Below, piece after piece: positions 7,382 through 16,126 of a DNA stretch of 32,820 nt. The notes beneath the pieces are model-generated. The model was not told the origin of the DNA and did not search any database. It worked only from the letters and a program-made list of their open reading frames with translations. The DNA is taken from NCBI GenBank assembly GCA_905612275.1, contig CAJQRM010000003.1, positions 41,305 through 74,124 on the forward strand, in the 5' to 3' direction. Position 1 is the stretch's first letter. Each line of letters opens with the position of its first letter. Source of the stretch: an uncultured Candidatus Nitrosopumilus sp. Lineage in GTDB: Archaea > Thermoproteota > Nitrososphaeria > Nitrososphaerales > Nitrosopumilaceae. The position numbers and the translations under genes were made by a program.

Positions 7382-8512
7382 ATGAAATGGAAAATTCCTC
7401 TTTACAAAGTAGATTGGGATAAAGAAGACGTTAGAACCGTAACAAATGTAATCAAACGAGGAATGGATTGGGCAATCGGTCCCGAAATAGAAGAATTTGA
7501 ACAATCTCTTGCTAATTATCATGGCTCTAAATATTGTGTAGTTTTTAATTCTGGAACTTCAGCTGGACATGCTGCTTTACTATCTCTGAATCTTAAACCA
7601 TCAAGTGAAATTATAGTCCCTTCTTTTACTTTTATTGCTACAGCAAATTGGCCACTAATGGTTGGTGCAAAACCAATTTTTTCTGAAATCGAAGAAGAAA
7701 CTCTAGGTATGGATCCTTCATATCTGGATTCCATTATTTCAAAAAAGACTAAAGTTCTAATGCCCATTCATTACGGGGGTATGCCTTGTAAAATAATTGA
7801 AATTAAGAAATTTGCAGAACAACATAAATTGATACTGATTGAAGATTCTGCTGAATCTATTGGTTCAACGATAGGAAATAAAAAAACTGGTTCATTTGGT
7901 GATATGTCTATTCTTAGTTTTGCAGGAAACAAAGTATTGCCAACTGGAGAGGGTGGTGCTGTAATTGTAAATTCTAAAAAAATTTATGAAAAATTAAAAC
8001 TAATTCGTTCACATGGAAGACAAATAAATTCAAATTATTTTCAAACTAATGAAACACCAAATTATATTTCACTTGGTTATAATTGGAGAATGTCTAGTAT
8101 GACAGCTGCTTTAGGTATTTCACAACTATCTAAACTTGATAAGTTAATTTCAAAAAGAAGAAAAAATGCACAATATTTATCCTCAAAATTAAATAAACAT
8201 TCAAAAATTATTTTACCCTTTGATTATAAAAATCATAAAAGTGTCTTCCAACTTTTTTCTATTCGTGTTACTGATAATCTTAGAGATAATTTGATGGCAT
8301 TTCTTACTAACAAAGGAATTATGTCGAAAATATTTTTTGAACCTGTACACTTGTCTAAATTTTATTCTAAAAATATGAATGAAAAAATTTCATTACCTAA
8401 AACAGAAAAAATATCTCAACAAATATTGACACTTCCAATGTATCCTAGTTTAACAAAAAATGACATGAATTTTATTAGTGATTCAATTAATGAATTTATG
8501 GAAACACTGTAA
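7382..8512 (+). CDS. DegT/DnrJ/EryC1/StrS family PLP-dependent sugar aminotransferase
   Basis: A fold-type-I PLP enzyme of 376 residues, the normal family length. It carries the PLP phosphate site NSGTSAGHAAL (56-66), VPSFTFIAT (79-87), the ring-stacking and charge-pair region IEDSAES with D155, and the internal-aldimine lysine K184 in SFAGNKVLPTGEGG. It transfers an amino group, normally from glutamate, onto a keto sugar nucleotide. Placed directly after a 4,6-dehydratase, it most likely makes a UDP-4-amino-4,6-dideoxy sugar, like PseC, PglE or the perosamine synthases. The specific product cannot be decided from sequence. The ATG at 7382 precedes the conserved start IPLYKVDW. Confidence 0.9.
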   Translation: MKWKIPLYKVDWDKEDVRTVTNVIKRGMDWAIGPEIEEFEQSLANYHGSKYCVVFNSGTSAGHAALLSLNLKPSSEIIVPSFTFIATANWPLMVGAKPIFSEIEEETLGMDPSYLDSIISKKTKVLMPIHYGGMPCKIIEIKKFAEQHKLILIEDSAESIGSTIGNKKTGSFGDMSILSFAGNKVLPTGEGGAVIVNSKKIYEKLKLIRSHGRQINSNYFQTNETPNYISLGYNWRMSSMTAALGISQLSKLDKLISKRRKNAQYLSSKLNKHSKIILPFDYKNHKSVFQLFSIRVTDNLRDNLMAFLTNKGIMSKIFFEPVHLSKFYSKNMNEKISLPKTEKISQQILTLPMYPSLTKNDMNFISDSINEFMETL

Positions 8513-8717
8513 GTTTTACATAATATTTGATTATATGACTAAAACATTTGATAATAGAACTATAATGAATACAAGAATATTAAATTACATGAATCTATAA
8601 TTAATTGAAGTATTATACATAATTTTATATTGTTTTTATTTAATTTGTTAAAAAAGTGACTAGTTTTTCAATTAAAAAGTATAATAAAGAAATATTATTA
8701 GTCTGATTTACAAGTCT

Positions 8718-9362
8718 ATGATGAATATTCTAATTACTGTAGCCCACCCTGATGATGAAACAATAGGTATGGGAGGGACTATAAAAAAATTATCAAAAAA
8801 CAATGAAATTACTCTTTGTGTGATGTCAGATGGGGCTTCTGCTCAATATGATGACAAAAAAATGATTAAGGTAAGACAAGATGCATGTAAAAAAGCTGGA
8901 AAAATTTTGGGAATTTCTAAATTTCATTTTCTTAATTTTCCTGATATGAAATTAGATTCAATTCCACATGTTGAAATGAATAAAGAATTAGAAAAAATTA
9001 TTAAAAAATTTAATCCTAAAATTCTTTATTCCACTTCTTATAATGATCTTAACAAAGATCATCAAAAAGTATTTGAATCATGTTCAGTAATTTCTAGACC
9101 TATTTCTAGTAAAATTAAACAATTTCTTTGCTTTGAAATGGGTGGTAGAAATAAAACTCCATTTAATCCAAATACGTATGTGGATATTTCCAAAGAATTA
9201 TCATTCAAATTAAAAGCATTAAAACAATACAAAAGTGAAATCAATCCTTTTCCACATGAACGTTCCCTAAAATTTATTGAAAGTCTTTCTCATGTAAGAG
9301 GTGTTGAATCTGGTTTCAAAAATGCAGAAGCATTTCAATTAATTAGAAATATTATTAATTAA
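8718..9362 (+). CDS. PIG-L/LmbE family zinc-dependent N-acetylglucosamine deacetylase
   Basis: The N-terminal AHPDDE motif (H10, D12, D13 as zinc ligand and base) followed by GMGGTI is the hallmark of PIG-L deacetylases. A second conserved NDLNKDHQ segment supplies the other metal histidine. Family members remove the acetyl group from GlcNAc in a lipid- or nucleotide-linked substrate. Length is 214 residues, typical for the family. Two ATG codons stand in tandem (8718 and 8721) and either could be used. The next gene starts one base after the stop, so the two form an operon. In this setting the enzyme probably frees an amino group on a glycan sugar, which could then be re-acylated. Confidence 0.88.
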   Translation: MMNILITVAHPDDETIGMGGTIKKLSKNNEITLCVMSDGASAQYDDKKMIKVRQDACKKAGKILGISKFHFLNFPDMKLDSIPHVEMNKELEKIIKKFNPKILYSTSYNDLNKDHQKVFESCSVISRPISSKIKQFLCFEMGGRNKTPFNPNTYVDISKELSFKLKALKQYKSEINPFPHERSLKFIESLSHVRGVESGFKNAEAFQLIRNIIN

Positions 9363-9363
9363 A

Positions 9364-10686
9364 ATGAAACCAAATATACTTTTTTTAGTAGTTGATTCAT
9401 TTCGTGCTGATCGATTTTATGGAAAAGAAAAATCATCTTCTACTCCCACCTTAGATAAATTGAGAGATGACGGTGTATATTTTTGCCAAAATATTTCATC
9501 TGCTGATGGAACTATTCTTTCATTAAATTCAATCTTCAATGGTGTATTCCCATCTGTAACAGGACCAAGACAAATAAAATTAATTCTTAAAAGTCCAAAT
9601 TATCTTTCATCTCTTATTGATGAAGACTATTCTATTTACACGGTTATGCCTAAAGTAACTTCTTTATCACCACTTTTGAACATTAGCTCAAAAGGATATT
9701 CCTATTTTGTGGGACCTCCTGCAGAATCATTATTTGATGGTGTGGGTGAAAAAATTCTTGAAATACTTAATTCATCTATGAAATCACCCTGGTTTTTCCA
9801 TATTCATTTAATGGATTTACATTGGCCTTTAATTGTACCCCAAAAATTTGAAGATGAAAAATTTGGTAAAGACAAGTATGACCGAGTAGTATCTTCAATT
9901 GATTATTATCTTAAAAAATTCCTTGACGTGCTAAATTTGAAAGACACTTTAATCATTATAACATCAGATCATGGACATCCAATTCCTTTTGATGAAAAAG
10001 ATACAACATCATTTGAACCTGATTTAAAATTAGGATTAAAAGTTGGAAAAAAATTTATGCCAAAATTTTCTCATAAATTTGGTGCTAGAATTTTTAACAA
10101 AACTAGAGAAACTGTAAAAAATAAAAGATTACAAGTAGCAAATCAGAATTTAAGTGAATATGAAATACGTTCAAGGCTTCCACCATTTATTCAATCATTA
10201 TTTGATGAGCTTGTTAAAACACCATTACTTTTTTCTGGTTATAACATGGAATCATTGATTATAAAAAAACAAATTAGGAGTCTTGATATTTTTCCTACTG
10301 TTTTTGATCTCTTAGGATTTAATTATTCTGGAAAAATTCAAGGAAAATCATTATTACCATTAATTCGTGGAGATGACTATGAGGAAAATTCTTGTTACAT
10401 GCATACCATACCTCATGAGAAACTCTCAGATAATGATCAAGTGGGAATAAGAACTTCAAAATATAAATATTTTAGACATGCACGAAACCCATCATCAAAC
10501 ATACATTTGTATGATCTTACTCAGGATACTCTAGAAAATAAAAACATCTACCAAGAAAATCCGGAAAAAATTCAAGAAATGGAAGAAATTATTGCTGAAT
10601 TTTCAAATTTTGAAAATAAGGAAGTTATTGATGATGAAGAAGAAGCAAAAATCCGAGAAGAATTGAAAAGATTAGGATATCTATAA
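9364..10686 (+). CDS. Sulfatase-fold (alkaline phosphatase superfamily) enzyme, no classical sulfatase signature
   Basis: 440 residues with the superfamily's metal-binding elements: VVDSFRADRF (9-18), DLHWP (151-155) and SDHGHP (201-206, D202 and H203). These are followed by RSLDIFPTVFDLLG and GKSLLPLIRG, as in sulfatases. The formylglycine-precursor motif C-x-P-x-R is absent; the equivalent region reads SSADGTILSLNS, with T50 as a possible nucleophile. A true sulfatase is therefore unlikely, and phosphotransfer or phosphodiester cleavage (as in phosphoglycerol or phosphoethanolamine transferases) is the better guess. No signal peptide or membrane segment is visible, so it is probably cytoplasmic. 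The gene follows the PIG-L deacetylase by one base. Confidence 0.8.
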   Translation: MKPNILFLVVDSFRADRFYGKEKSSSTPTLDKLRDDGVYFCQNISSADGTILSLNSIFNGVFPSVTGPRQIKLILKSPNYLSSLIDEDYSIYTVMPKVTSLSPLLNISSKGYSYFVGPPAESLFDGVGEKILEILNSSMKSPWFFHIHLMDLHWPLIVPQKFEDEKFGKDKYDRVVSSIDYYLKKFLDVLNLKDTLIIITSDHGHPIPFDEKDTTSFEPDLKLGLKVGKKFMPKFSHKFGARIFNKTRETVKNKRLQVANQNLSEYEIRSRLPPFIQSLFDELVKTPLLFSGYNMESLIIKKQIRSLDIFPTVFDLLGFNYSGKIQGKSLLPLIRGDDYEENSCYMHTIPHEKLSDNDQVGIRTSKYKYFRHARNPSSNIHLYDLTQDTLENKNIYQENPEKIQEMEEIIAEFSNFENKEVIDDEEEAKIREELKRLGYL

Positions 10687-10733
10687 AAGTAAATTTTTAT
10701 TCATTTTAACAAAGTCAATTTAATCGAGATGTT

Positions 10734-10740
10734 GATATAT
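10734..10740 (+). promoter_or_regulatory. TATA-like promoter element before the small membrane protein gene
   Basis: GATATAT is centred about 24 bases before the ATG at 10761. This is the spacing expected when an archaeal transcript begins at or next to the start codon (leaderless mRNA). Confidence 0.4.
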
Positions 10741-10760
10741 CTAGTTTCTTTAGTGTCTTT

Positions 10761-11255
10761 ATGGGTAAACCCAAAGGATTTCGAGGTTGGTATTATTTTA
10801 GAATGGGATGGTCTACTTATTTTGCATTTATTTTTGCTGCTGTAAACACTTTAACTGTAACTTATTATTTAGCGATTGAAAAAATTCCTGCTTTAATGTC
10901 TATTTTTCCAACTTTTGTTCAATATGTTTTAATTGTATCTGGACTTGGAATTCCAATCTTGGTATTAATTGGATATGTTCACTTTAAACGATCAAAAGCT
11001 TTTCAATCTGAAGTAGAGATAATGATTGAAAGTAACCCAGTTGCATCTAGAAATATTGCTAACAGTGAAATGAATTTAGAAATAAATCTAAAACTGTTGG
11101 ATATTATACTTAGATTTTACCAAAATGACAAAATTTCTGACTCTGAATTAAAAGAAATTAGAGAACTGCATGAAAAACTATCTAATTTTAAAAATATTCG
11201 TACTATTGAAAACCATAAAGATATAGATTTTGTTAGAAAACAATTAAAACAATGA
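10761..11255 (+). CDS. Small membrane protein of unknown function, two transmembrane segments
   Basis: A 164-residue protein I cannot assign to a family. The basic, aromatic N-terminus (GKPKGFRGWYYFRMGW) precedes two hydrophobic segments at about 17-40 and 52-75. Both ends are then likely to lie on the same side of the membrane, cytoplasmic by the positive-inside rule. Residues 80-164 are charged and mostly helical, with a DKISDSELKEIRELHEKL stretch that could form a short coiled coil. It may be a scaffold or partner for the glycan enzymes, but nothing in the sequence proves this. A TATA-like element about 24 bases before the ATG suggests it has its own promoter. It is convergent with the glycosyltransferase remnant, with a five-base gap. 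Confidence 0.75.
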   Translation: MGKPKGFRGWYYFRMGWSTYFAFIFAAVNTLTVTYYLAIEKIPALMSIFPTFVQYVLIVSGLGIPILVLIGYVHFKRSKAFQSEVEIMIESNPVASRNIANSEMNLEINLKLLDIILRFYQNDKISDSELKEIRELHEKLSNFKNIRTIENHKDIDFVRKQLKQ

Positions 11256-11260
11256 AATTT

Positions 11261-11662
11261 TTAAATTTTAATTAATTTTTTAATTTTTCCCCAATAGAAT
11301 CTATTTCCAATTAGAAATAATCCCATTCTTATTTTAATTGAAATACTGGAAGAATTTTTATGAATTTTTCCATATTTTTGGGAGTATTTTTCAAACAATT
11401 CATCCCACCAATTTGATATCCATTCTTTATCTGTTGAATTGGTTACAAATGTTCTTTCATTTTCAAAAAGTTCATCTCTAAATTCTTTTGATGAAACAAT
11501 TTCATCAATAATTTTTGCAATATCTTCAGGTTTATTTGAATGAGGTAGAAATGCTGATTTAGTATAATTCCCCTTTATCAATAATTTGTGGTTTGGATCA
11601 CTAAAAGATAATACTGGTTTTCCACACATAACGCCTTCTAAATCTACAAAAATTAAGAATTT
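11261..11662 (-). pseudogene. C-terminal remnant of a glycosyltransferase (GT4-like)
   Basis: The minus-strand frame is open from 11662, just after an in-frame TAG, down to a TAA at 11261. It encodes FVDLEGVMCGKPVLSF, which resembles the E-x7 region of GT-B transferases (as in LEAMACGKPV). An ordinary C-terminal tail follows, with LPHSNKPEDIAKIIDEI. The acceptor domain and most of the donor domain are missing, since intact enzymes of this type have about 350 residues. The fragment begins about nine bases from the stop of the dehydratase at 11672. It looks like a gene whose 5' two thirds were replaced by that neighbour. Translation from the internal ATG (11629) would give 122 residues without catalytic capacity. 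Confidence 0.6.
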
Positions 11663-11671
11663 CTATGCCTG

Positions 11672-12739
11672 TTAATTTCGTCTAAAATTAGTTTGGGCTT
11701 TATTTGATTCGTATTGTTTTACTGTTCTTTTTTTCTTTTTACCGTTACTTTTTGATACAAATCCATCAAAAGCATTTTTAAAGTTTATGGGGTTTTCTTT
11801 TGCCCACATTATGGTTTGTTCTAATCCTTCTCTAAAACTCACTTCTGGTTTCCACGATAATAATTTTTGAGCTTTTTTGTTATCACAAATTAATAAATTT
11901 ACATCAAATGGTCTAATTCGCTTTTTGTCCATCTTGATAGATACTTTCGTATTAAGTATTGAGCTAGCAATATTTACAATGTCTTTTATTTTATACGTTT
12001 TTCCACTTCCAAGATTTATTGTTTCTCCAATTGCTTTATCTACAAAAAGTGAAGTAATAATTCCACGTGCTGTGTCAGATACAAAAGTAAAATCTCTGCT
12101 ACTCTCTATATTTCCCAATTTTAGTATTTTATTACCTTGCAGAAACTGTAAAATTATTTCAGGAATGATGTATGGTTGTGTAATTTTTGGCCCATAGGAA
12201 TTAAAAGGTCTAATAATAACAGCAGGAAAATCATGTTCTTTATGGATAGTGAAAATAGCTCTATCAGCTGCTAATTTACTTACAGCATATGTGGAATGAG
12301 GCAAAGTGGGATGATCTTCATTCATTGGATTTATTTTTGAGGTTCCATAAACTTCACTTGTAGAAATATGTACAAAATTTTTAATTTTCTTTTGATTTTT
12401 TGCTTCGAGTATTACATTTAATGAACCATTAGTATTTACATCAAAAAATTCTTGAGGGTAGTGATATGAATCTGGAATAAATGGATATGCTGCTAAATTA
12501 ATTACATACTGACAATTTTTCATACTTTTTGATAAAAGTGATTTATTTTTGAGATCTCCGTTAATTATTTTTACATTAGGAATATTTTTTAAATATGTTT
12601 TTTTTCCAGATGAAAAATTATCATAAACAATAACATTGCCCCCAGAATTAGATATTTGCTTTGTTACTTCTGAACCAATGAAACCGGCACCGCCAGTAAC
12701 AAAAAATGTATTATTTTTACATTCTAACAACTTTCTCAT
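11672..12739 (-). CDS. NAD-dependent 4,6-dehydratase/epimerase, LegB/GDP-mannose-dehydratase-like
   Basis: An extended SDR of 355 residues. It has TGGAGFIGSE at 15-24 and the STSEVYG segment (T127, S128, E129, Y131). It also has Y151-xxx-K155 in STYAVSK and ends in the family's FREGLEQTI closing helix. The T-S-E triad, in place of the T-D-E of dTDP-glucose 4,6-dehydratase (RmlB), is typical of LegB-type UDP-GlcNAc and GDP-sugar 4,6-dehydratases. A 4-keto-6-deoxy sugar nucleotide is the likely product. About 35 residues beyond the normal end form a lysine- and arginine-rich tail with a KKKKR run, unusual for the family and possibly a membrane or partner contact. The ATG at 12739 faces the gene at 12853 across a divergent promoter region. 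Confidence 0.85.
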   Translation of the reverse strand: MRKLLECKNNTFFVTGGAGFIGSEVTKQISNSGGNVIVYDNFSSGKKTYLKNIPNVKIINGDLKNKSLLSKSMKNCQYVINLAAYPFIPDSYHYPQEFFDVNTNGSLNVILEAKNQKKIKNFVHISTSEVYGTSKINPMNEDHPTLPHSTYAVSKLAADRAIFTIHKEHDFPAVIIRPFNSYGPKITQPYIIPEIILQFLQGNKILKLGNIESSRDFTFVSDTARGIITSLFVDKAIGETINLGSGKTYKIKDIVNIASSILNTKVSIKMDKKRIRPFDVNLLICDNKKAQKLLSWKPEVSFREGLEQTIMWAKENPINFKNAFDGFVSKSNGKKKKRTVKQYESNKAQTNFRRN

Positions 12740-12852
12740 GAAACATAGAAAATTATAGTTAATTAAAAGATTTAGGATTTAATGTATGTTTTATCATACA
12801 ATTGAATTTTAGATTAAGTAAAATTAAAATATCTGATACCTAATATTTTGTT

Positions 12853-13782
12853 GTGAACTGGGATTGTAAAAATGTTTTGGTTACTGGTTCTTCAGGATTT
12901 TTAGGTTCACATTTAATTTCATTATTAAAAAAGAAAAATATAAAAAAAATTATTACTCCTCGATCAAAAGAATGTGATTTACGTAAAAATTTGGATTGTA
13001 AAAAAATCTTAGAAGATATAGATATTGTATTTCATTTAGCTGGAATGGGTAATGGCATTGGATTCATAAAAGAACATCCAGGTACAATTTTCTATAATAC
13101 AATTCTTATGGATTCTACAATAATTGAAGAATCAAGAAAAGCCAATGTTGAAAAAATTATTTCAGCTAGTACTGTAAATGTATACCCTCATAATTTGACA
13201 CCGCCTTTCAATGAATCGGATATTTGGTTAGGATTTCCAGAAGAAATTATTGCACCATTTGGAATTGCAAAACGTTTACAAATTATGCAATCGATAACAT
13301 ATAGAAAAGAATATAATTTTAATTCTACAACATTAATTTTATCTAATCTTTATGGATCAGGAGATAATTTTAATTTAAATTCTTCTAATGTTATTCCTTC
13401 GTTAATATTAAAAATTTTTAATGCTAAAATTAATCATTCTAAAAAAATTGAATTATGGGGAAATCCAACCACCACTAGAGATTTTCTTCATGTTGAAGAT
13501 GCAGCAAATGCATTTATTTTAACTGCAGAAAATTCTAATACATCTGAATCTCTAAATATTGCTAGTGGGGTTGAAACTTCTATTTTTGAGTTAGTAAATA
13601 CTTTGATGGATATAATGGATTTTAAAGTAGAAATAATTTGGAATAAAGACAAACCAATTGGAGCATCAAGACGCGCCTTAAATATAGATAAAGCTAAATC
13701 TGAATTAAAATTTACTCCAAAAATAGATTTACTATCTGGATTAAAAGAAACTATTGATTCATATGAAAAACAAATTGAGTAA
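12853..13782 (+). CDS. GDP-fucose-synthase-like SDR lacking the catalytic tyrosine
   Basis: An extended SDR of 309 residues resembling GDP-L-fucose synthase and related epimerase-reductases. The Rossmann motif VTGSSGFLGSH is at 10-20, HLAGMGNGIGF at 61-71 and SASTVNVYP at 104-112. The Y-xxx-K active site reads F136-G-I-A-K140: the codon is TTT, so the proton-donating Tyr is Phe. Without it, ordinary SDR redox chemistry should be weak, and the protein may be a partner, a pseudo-enzyme or an epimerase with another acid/base. The start is GTG at 12853, since no ATG precedes the Rossmann motif. It shares the GASRRAL-type ending with the SDR at 15089 (GGQSRRVL), so the two are related and may work together around the methyltransferase. 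Confidence 0.8.
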   Translation: MNWDCKNVLVTGSSGFLGSHLISLLKKKNIKKIITPRSKECDLRKNLDCKKILEDIDIVFHLAGMGNGIGFIKEHPGTIFYNTILMDSTIIEESRKANVEKIISASTVNVYPHNLTPPFNESDIWLGFPEEIIAPFGIAKRLQIMQSITYRKEYNFNSTTLILSNLYGSGDNFNLNSSNVIPSLILKIFNAKINHSKKIELWGNPTTTRDFLHVEDAANAFILTAENSNTSESLNIASGVETSIFELVNTLMDIMDFKVEIIWNKDKPIGASRRALNIDKAKSELKFTPKIDLLSGLKETIDSYEKQIE

Positions 13783-13830
13783 TTAAAAATTTATAGATCC
13801 AGAAATACCATAATTATAATATAGATTATC

Positions 13831-15084
13831 ATGATTTTAAAACCTCGTACGACTTGTAGAATTTGTAACTCAACTCAACTTTCTACGATAATGTCTTTAG
13901 GTCAACAACATATTGCAGCATATACGCCAAGAGACTCTGATCCCAATCCAGTTTTGGACAAGTTTCCATTAGAATTGATTAGATGCACTGAACCTCATTG
14001 TGGTTTAGTACAACTTCGTCATTCTACACCTTCTGATATTTTGTATGAACGTTACTTTTACAGATCTGGAATTAATAAAACTATGACTAAAAATCTTAAA
14101 GAAATTGTTATACAAGCAATATCAAAAGTTGAATTACATGATAATGACATTGTTTTGGATATTGGTTGTAATGATGGAACTTTATTAAAAAATTATCAGG
14201 GAAAAAATTTACGAGCTGTTGGTATTGATCCAGCAAAGAATATGGCTGAATTTTCAAAAGAATGTGGAGCTGATATCATCGTTGACTATTTTAATTCAAA
14301 ATCATTTACTAATCATTACAATGATGAAAAAGCAAAAATCATTACTAGCATTTCAATGTTTTATGATTTAGAAGATCCAAATGAATTTGTATCTGACATT
14401 GTAAATATATTGGCAAAAGATGGTGTCTGGGTAATTGAATTAAAATATTTACCAACTATGATTTTTCAAAATGCATTTGATAATATTGTACATGAGCATA
14501 TTGAATACTATCATTTTTCAGTACTAGAGTATATGCTAAAAAAGCATGGTTTGAAGGCTGTAGATGTATCTCTTAATGATTCTAATGGTGGAAGTATCAG
14601 AGTTTTTGTTAAACATGCAAATCAATTAATGGATGAAAATTCAGAAAAACATTTGTTAGATTTAAGATCTTCTGAAAAAAAATTACATCTAAATACGGAA
14701 CAACCTTATCAAGAATTCCTTCAAAGATGTAATGAATTAAAAAATAAAACAATGTCTTTTATTAAAAATGAAGTAAAAAAAGGTAAAAAAATTCATGCAT
14801 ATGGTGCTTCAACAAAAGGTAATACAATTTTACAATATTATGAGTTAGATGACAATTTAATTGATGCAATAGCTGATAGAAATCCAGATAAATGGTATAG
14901 AAAAACTATAGGTACTAATTTAGAAATAATTTCAGAAGAAAAATCACGTTCATTAAAACCTGATTATTTTTTGATTTTACCTTGGCATTTTCTAGAAGAG
15001 TTTAGAGAAAGAGAGCAAGAATTTTTCAAAAATGGTGGAAAATTTATTGTTCCTTTACCTGATTTTAAAATAATTGAGAATTAA
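13831..15084 (+). CDS. SAM-dependent sugar C-methyltransferase (NovU/TylC3-like)
   Basis: 417 residues with the three parts of this family. The N-terminal zinc-binding region has C9, C12, C52 and C57. The SAM-binding domain has DIGCNDGTLL at 110-119. The C-terminal domain contains YGASTKGNTILQYY. Known members (TylC3, NovU) add a methyl group to C3 or C5 of a 4-keto-6-deoxy nucleotide sugar, making a branched sugar. The SDR enzymes on both sides could make the keto substrate and reduce the product. The next gene starts a few bases after the stop, so the pair is co-transcribed. The sugar and carbon position methylated cannot be read from sequence. Confidence 0.88.
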   Translation: MILKPRTTCRICNSTQLSTIMSLGQQHIAAYTPRDSDPNPVLDKFPLELIRCTEPHCGLVQLRHSTPSDILYERYFYRSGINKTMTKNLKEIVIQAISKVELHDNDIVLDIGCNDGTLLKNYQGKNLRAVGIDPAKNMAEFSKECGADIIVDYFNSKSFTNHYNDEKAKIITSISMFYDLEDPNEFVSDIVNILAKDGVWVIELKYLPTMIFQNAFDNIVHEHIEYYHFSVLEYMLKKHGLKAVDVSLNDSNGGSIRVFVKHANQLMDENSEKHLLDLRSSEKKLHLNTEQPYQEFLQRCNELKNKTMSFIKNEVKKGKKIHAYGASTKGNTILQYYELDDNLIDAIADRNPDKWYRKTIGTNLEIISEEKSRSLKPDYFLILPWHFLEEFREREQEFFKNGGKFIVPLPDFKIIEN

Positions 15085-15088
15085 TGCT

Positions 15089-16048
15089 ATGTTTGAAAAT
15101 AAAAATATCTTAATTACTGGAGGAACAGGAATGATTGGTTCTCATCTTACAGAATTATTACTAGATTCAGCAAATATTAGATTAATTTCACATAAAAGAA
15201 AAATTCCAACTGAATTTAATTCAAAAAAAATTGAAATTCTTAATGGAGATTTAACAAATAAAGAATTTGCTATCAAGGCAGTTAAAGGAATGGATTATGT
15301 CTTTCATTTAGCTGCATATACTGGAGGGTTGGGAAGAACTGCTGTATATCCTGCTAGTACATTAACTCCAAATTTAGTTTTAGATGCTAATGTTATTGAT
15401 GCTGCAAAAAATGAAAATGTTGAAAAATTTTTGTATGCCAGTTGTTCATGTGTATATCCTGATTTAGAAAAAGATTTTTCAGAAGATGATGCATGGATTG
15501 CAAATCCTCCTAAAATACATGCCTCATATTCTTGGTCAAAGAGAATGGGTGAATTGCAAGCAATTTCATATTCTAAAGAATATGGAATGAAAATTGCTAT
15601 AGTAAGACCTGCAAATTCTTATGGTCCTAGAGAAATTATAGATCCACAAAATTCTCACGTAATTGGAGCACTAATCTTAAAATCATTATCTAAAACAAAC
15701 CCATTCGTTATTTGGGGTGATGGAAGCCCTATTCGTGAATATATTTTTGCAAAAGATGCTGCAAGAGGTATGATTTTAGCACTTGAAAAATATTGTAAAT
15801 CTGATCCTGTAAATTTATCAAGTGGCGAATATGTCACTATTAATGAATTGGCTCAAAAAATTCTAAAAATTTGCAATTATGAGCCTGATATTACATTTGA
15901 CAAATCAAAACCAGGAGGGCAATCTAGGAGAGTACTAACAAATGATAAGGCAGAACAAGTTCTTGGGTTTAAAGCTCAAACTCCATTAAATGAAGGATTA
16001 AAAACTACTATTGATTGGATTAGAAATAATATGAAAATTATTGATTGA
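15089..16048 (+). CDS. NAD-dependent epimerase/reductase, GDP-L-fucose-synthase-like
   Basis: An extended SDR with a full active site: TGGTGMIGSH (10-19), YASCSCVYP (116-124) and Y147-xxx-K151 in ASYSWSK. The SCSCVYP segment resembles the SSCIYP of GDP-L-fucose synthases, which epimerise and reduce 4-keto-6-deoxy sugars. I place the start at the ATG at 15089 (319 residues), four bases after the methyltransferase stop. An in-frame TTG at 15074 would add five residues and overlap the upstream gene, which is less likely. It is a paralog of the SDR at 12853 but keeps the catalytic Tyr. It probably completes the methylated sugar nucleotide made with its neighbour. The following minus-strand gene is convergent. 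Confidence 0.85.
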   Translation: MFENKNILITGGTGMIGSHLTELLLDSANIRLISHKRKIPTEFNSKKIEILNGDLTNKEFAIKAVKGMDYVFHLAAYTGGLGRTAVYPASTLTPNLVLDANVIDAAKNENVEKFLYASCSCVYPDLEKDFSEDDAWIANPPKIHASYSWSKRMGELQAISYSKEYGMKIAIVRPANSYGPREIIDPQNSHVIGALILKSLSKTNPFVIWGDGSPIREYIFAKDAARGMILALEKYCKSDPVNLSSGEYVTINELAQKILKICNYEPDITFDKSKPGGQSRRVLTNDKAEQVLGFKAQTPLNEGLKTTIDWIRNNMKIID

Positions 16049-16126
16049 AAAAATATTTCAATGGACTACAGTAAATCGAATTACTTTTCAAGCATCGTTT
16101 AAAACATTTTATTATAAAAACTCACA

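Noticed and set aside
8513-8717. 205-base gap before the PIG-L gene as a possible RNA gene
   Set aside because: It is very AT-rich with no GC-rich stem or conserved element visible; probably only a promoter region.
9364-10686. Annotation as a true sulfatase
   Set aside because: The fold motifs fit, but the C-x-P-x-R formylglycine signature is absent, so only the superfamily is called.
15074-15088. TTG start giving five extra residues to the SDR at 15089
   Set aside because: It overlaps the methyltransferase gene, while an ATG at 15089 directly precedes the conserved N-terminus.
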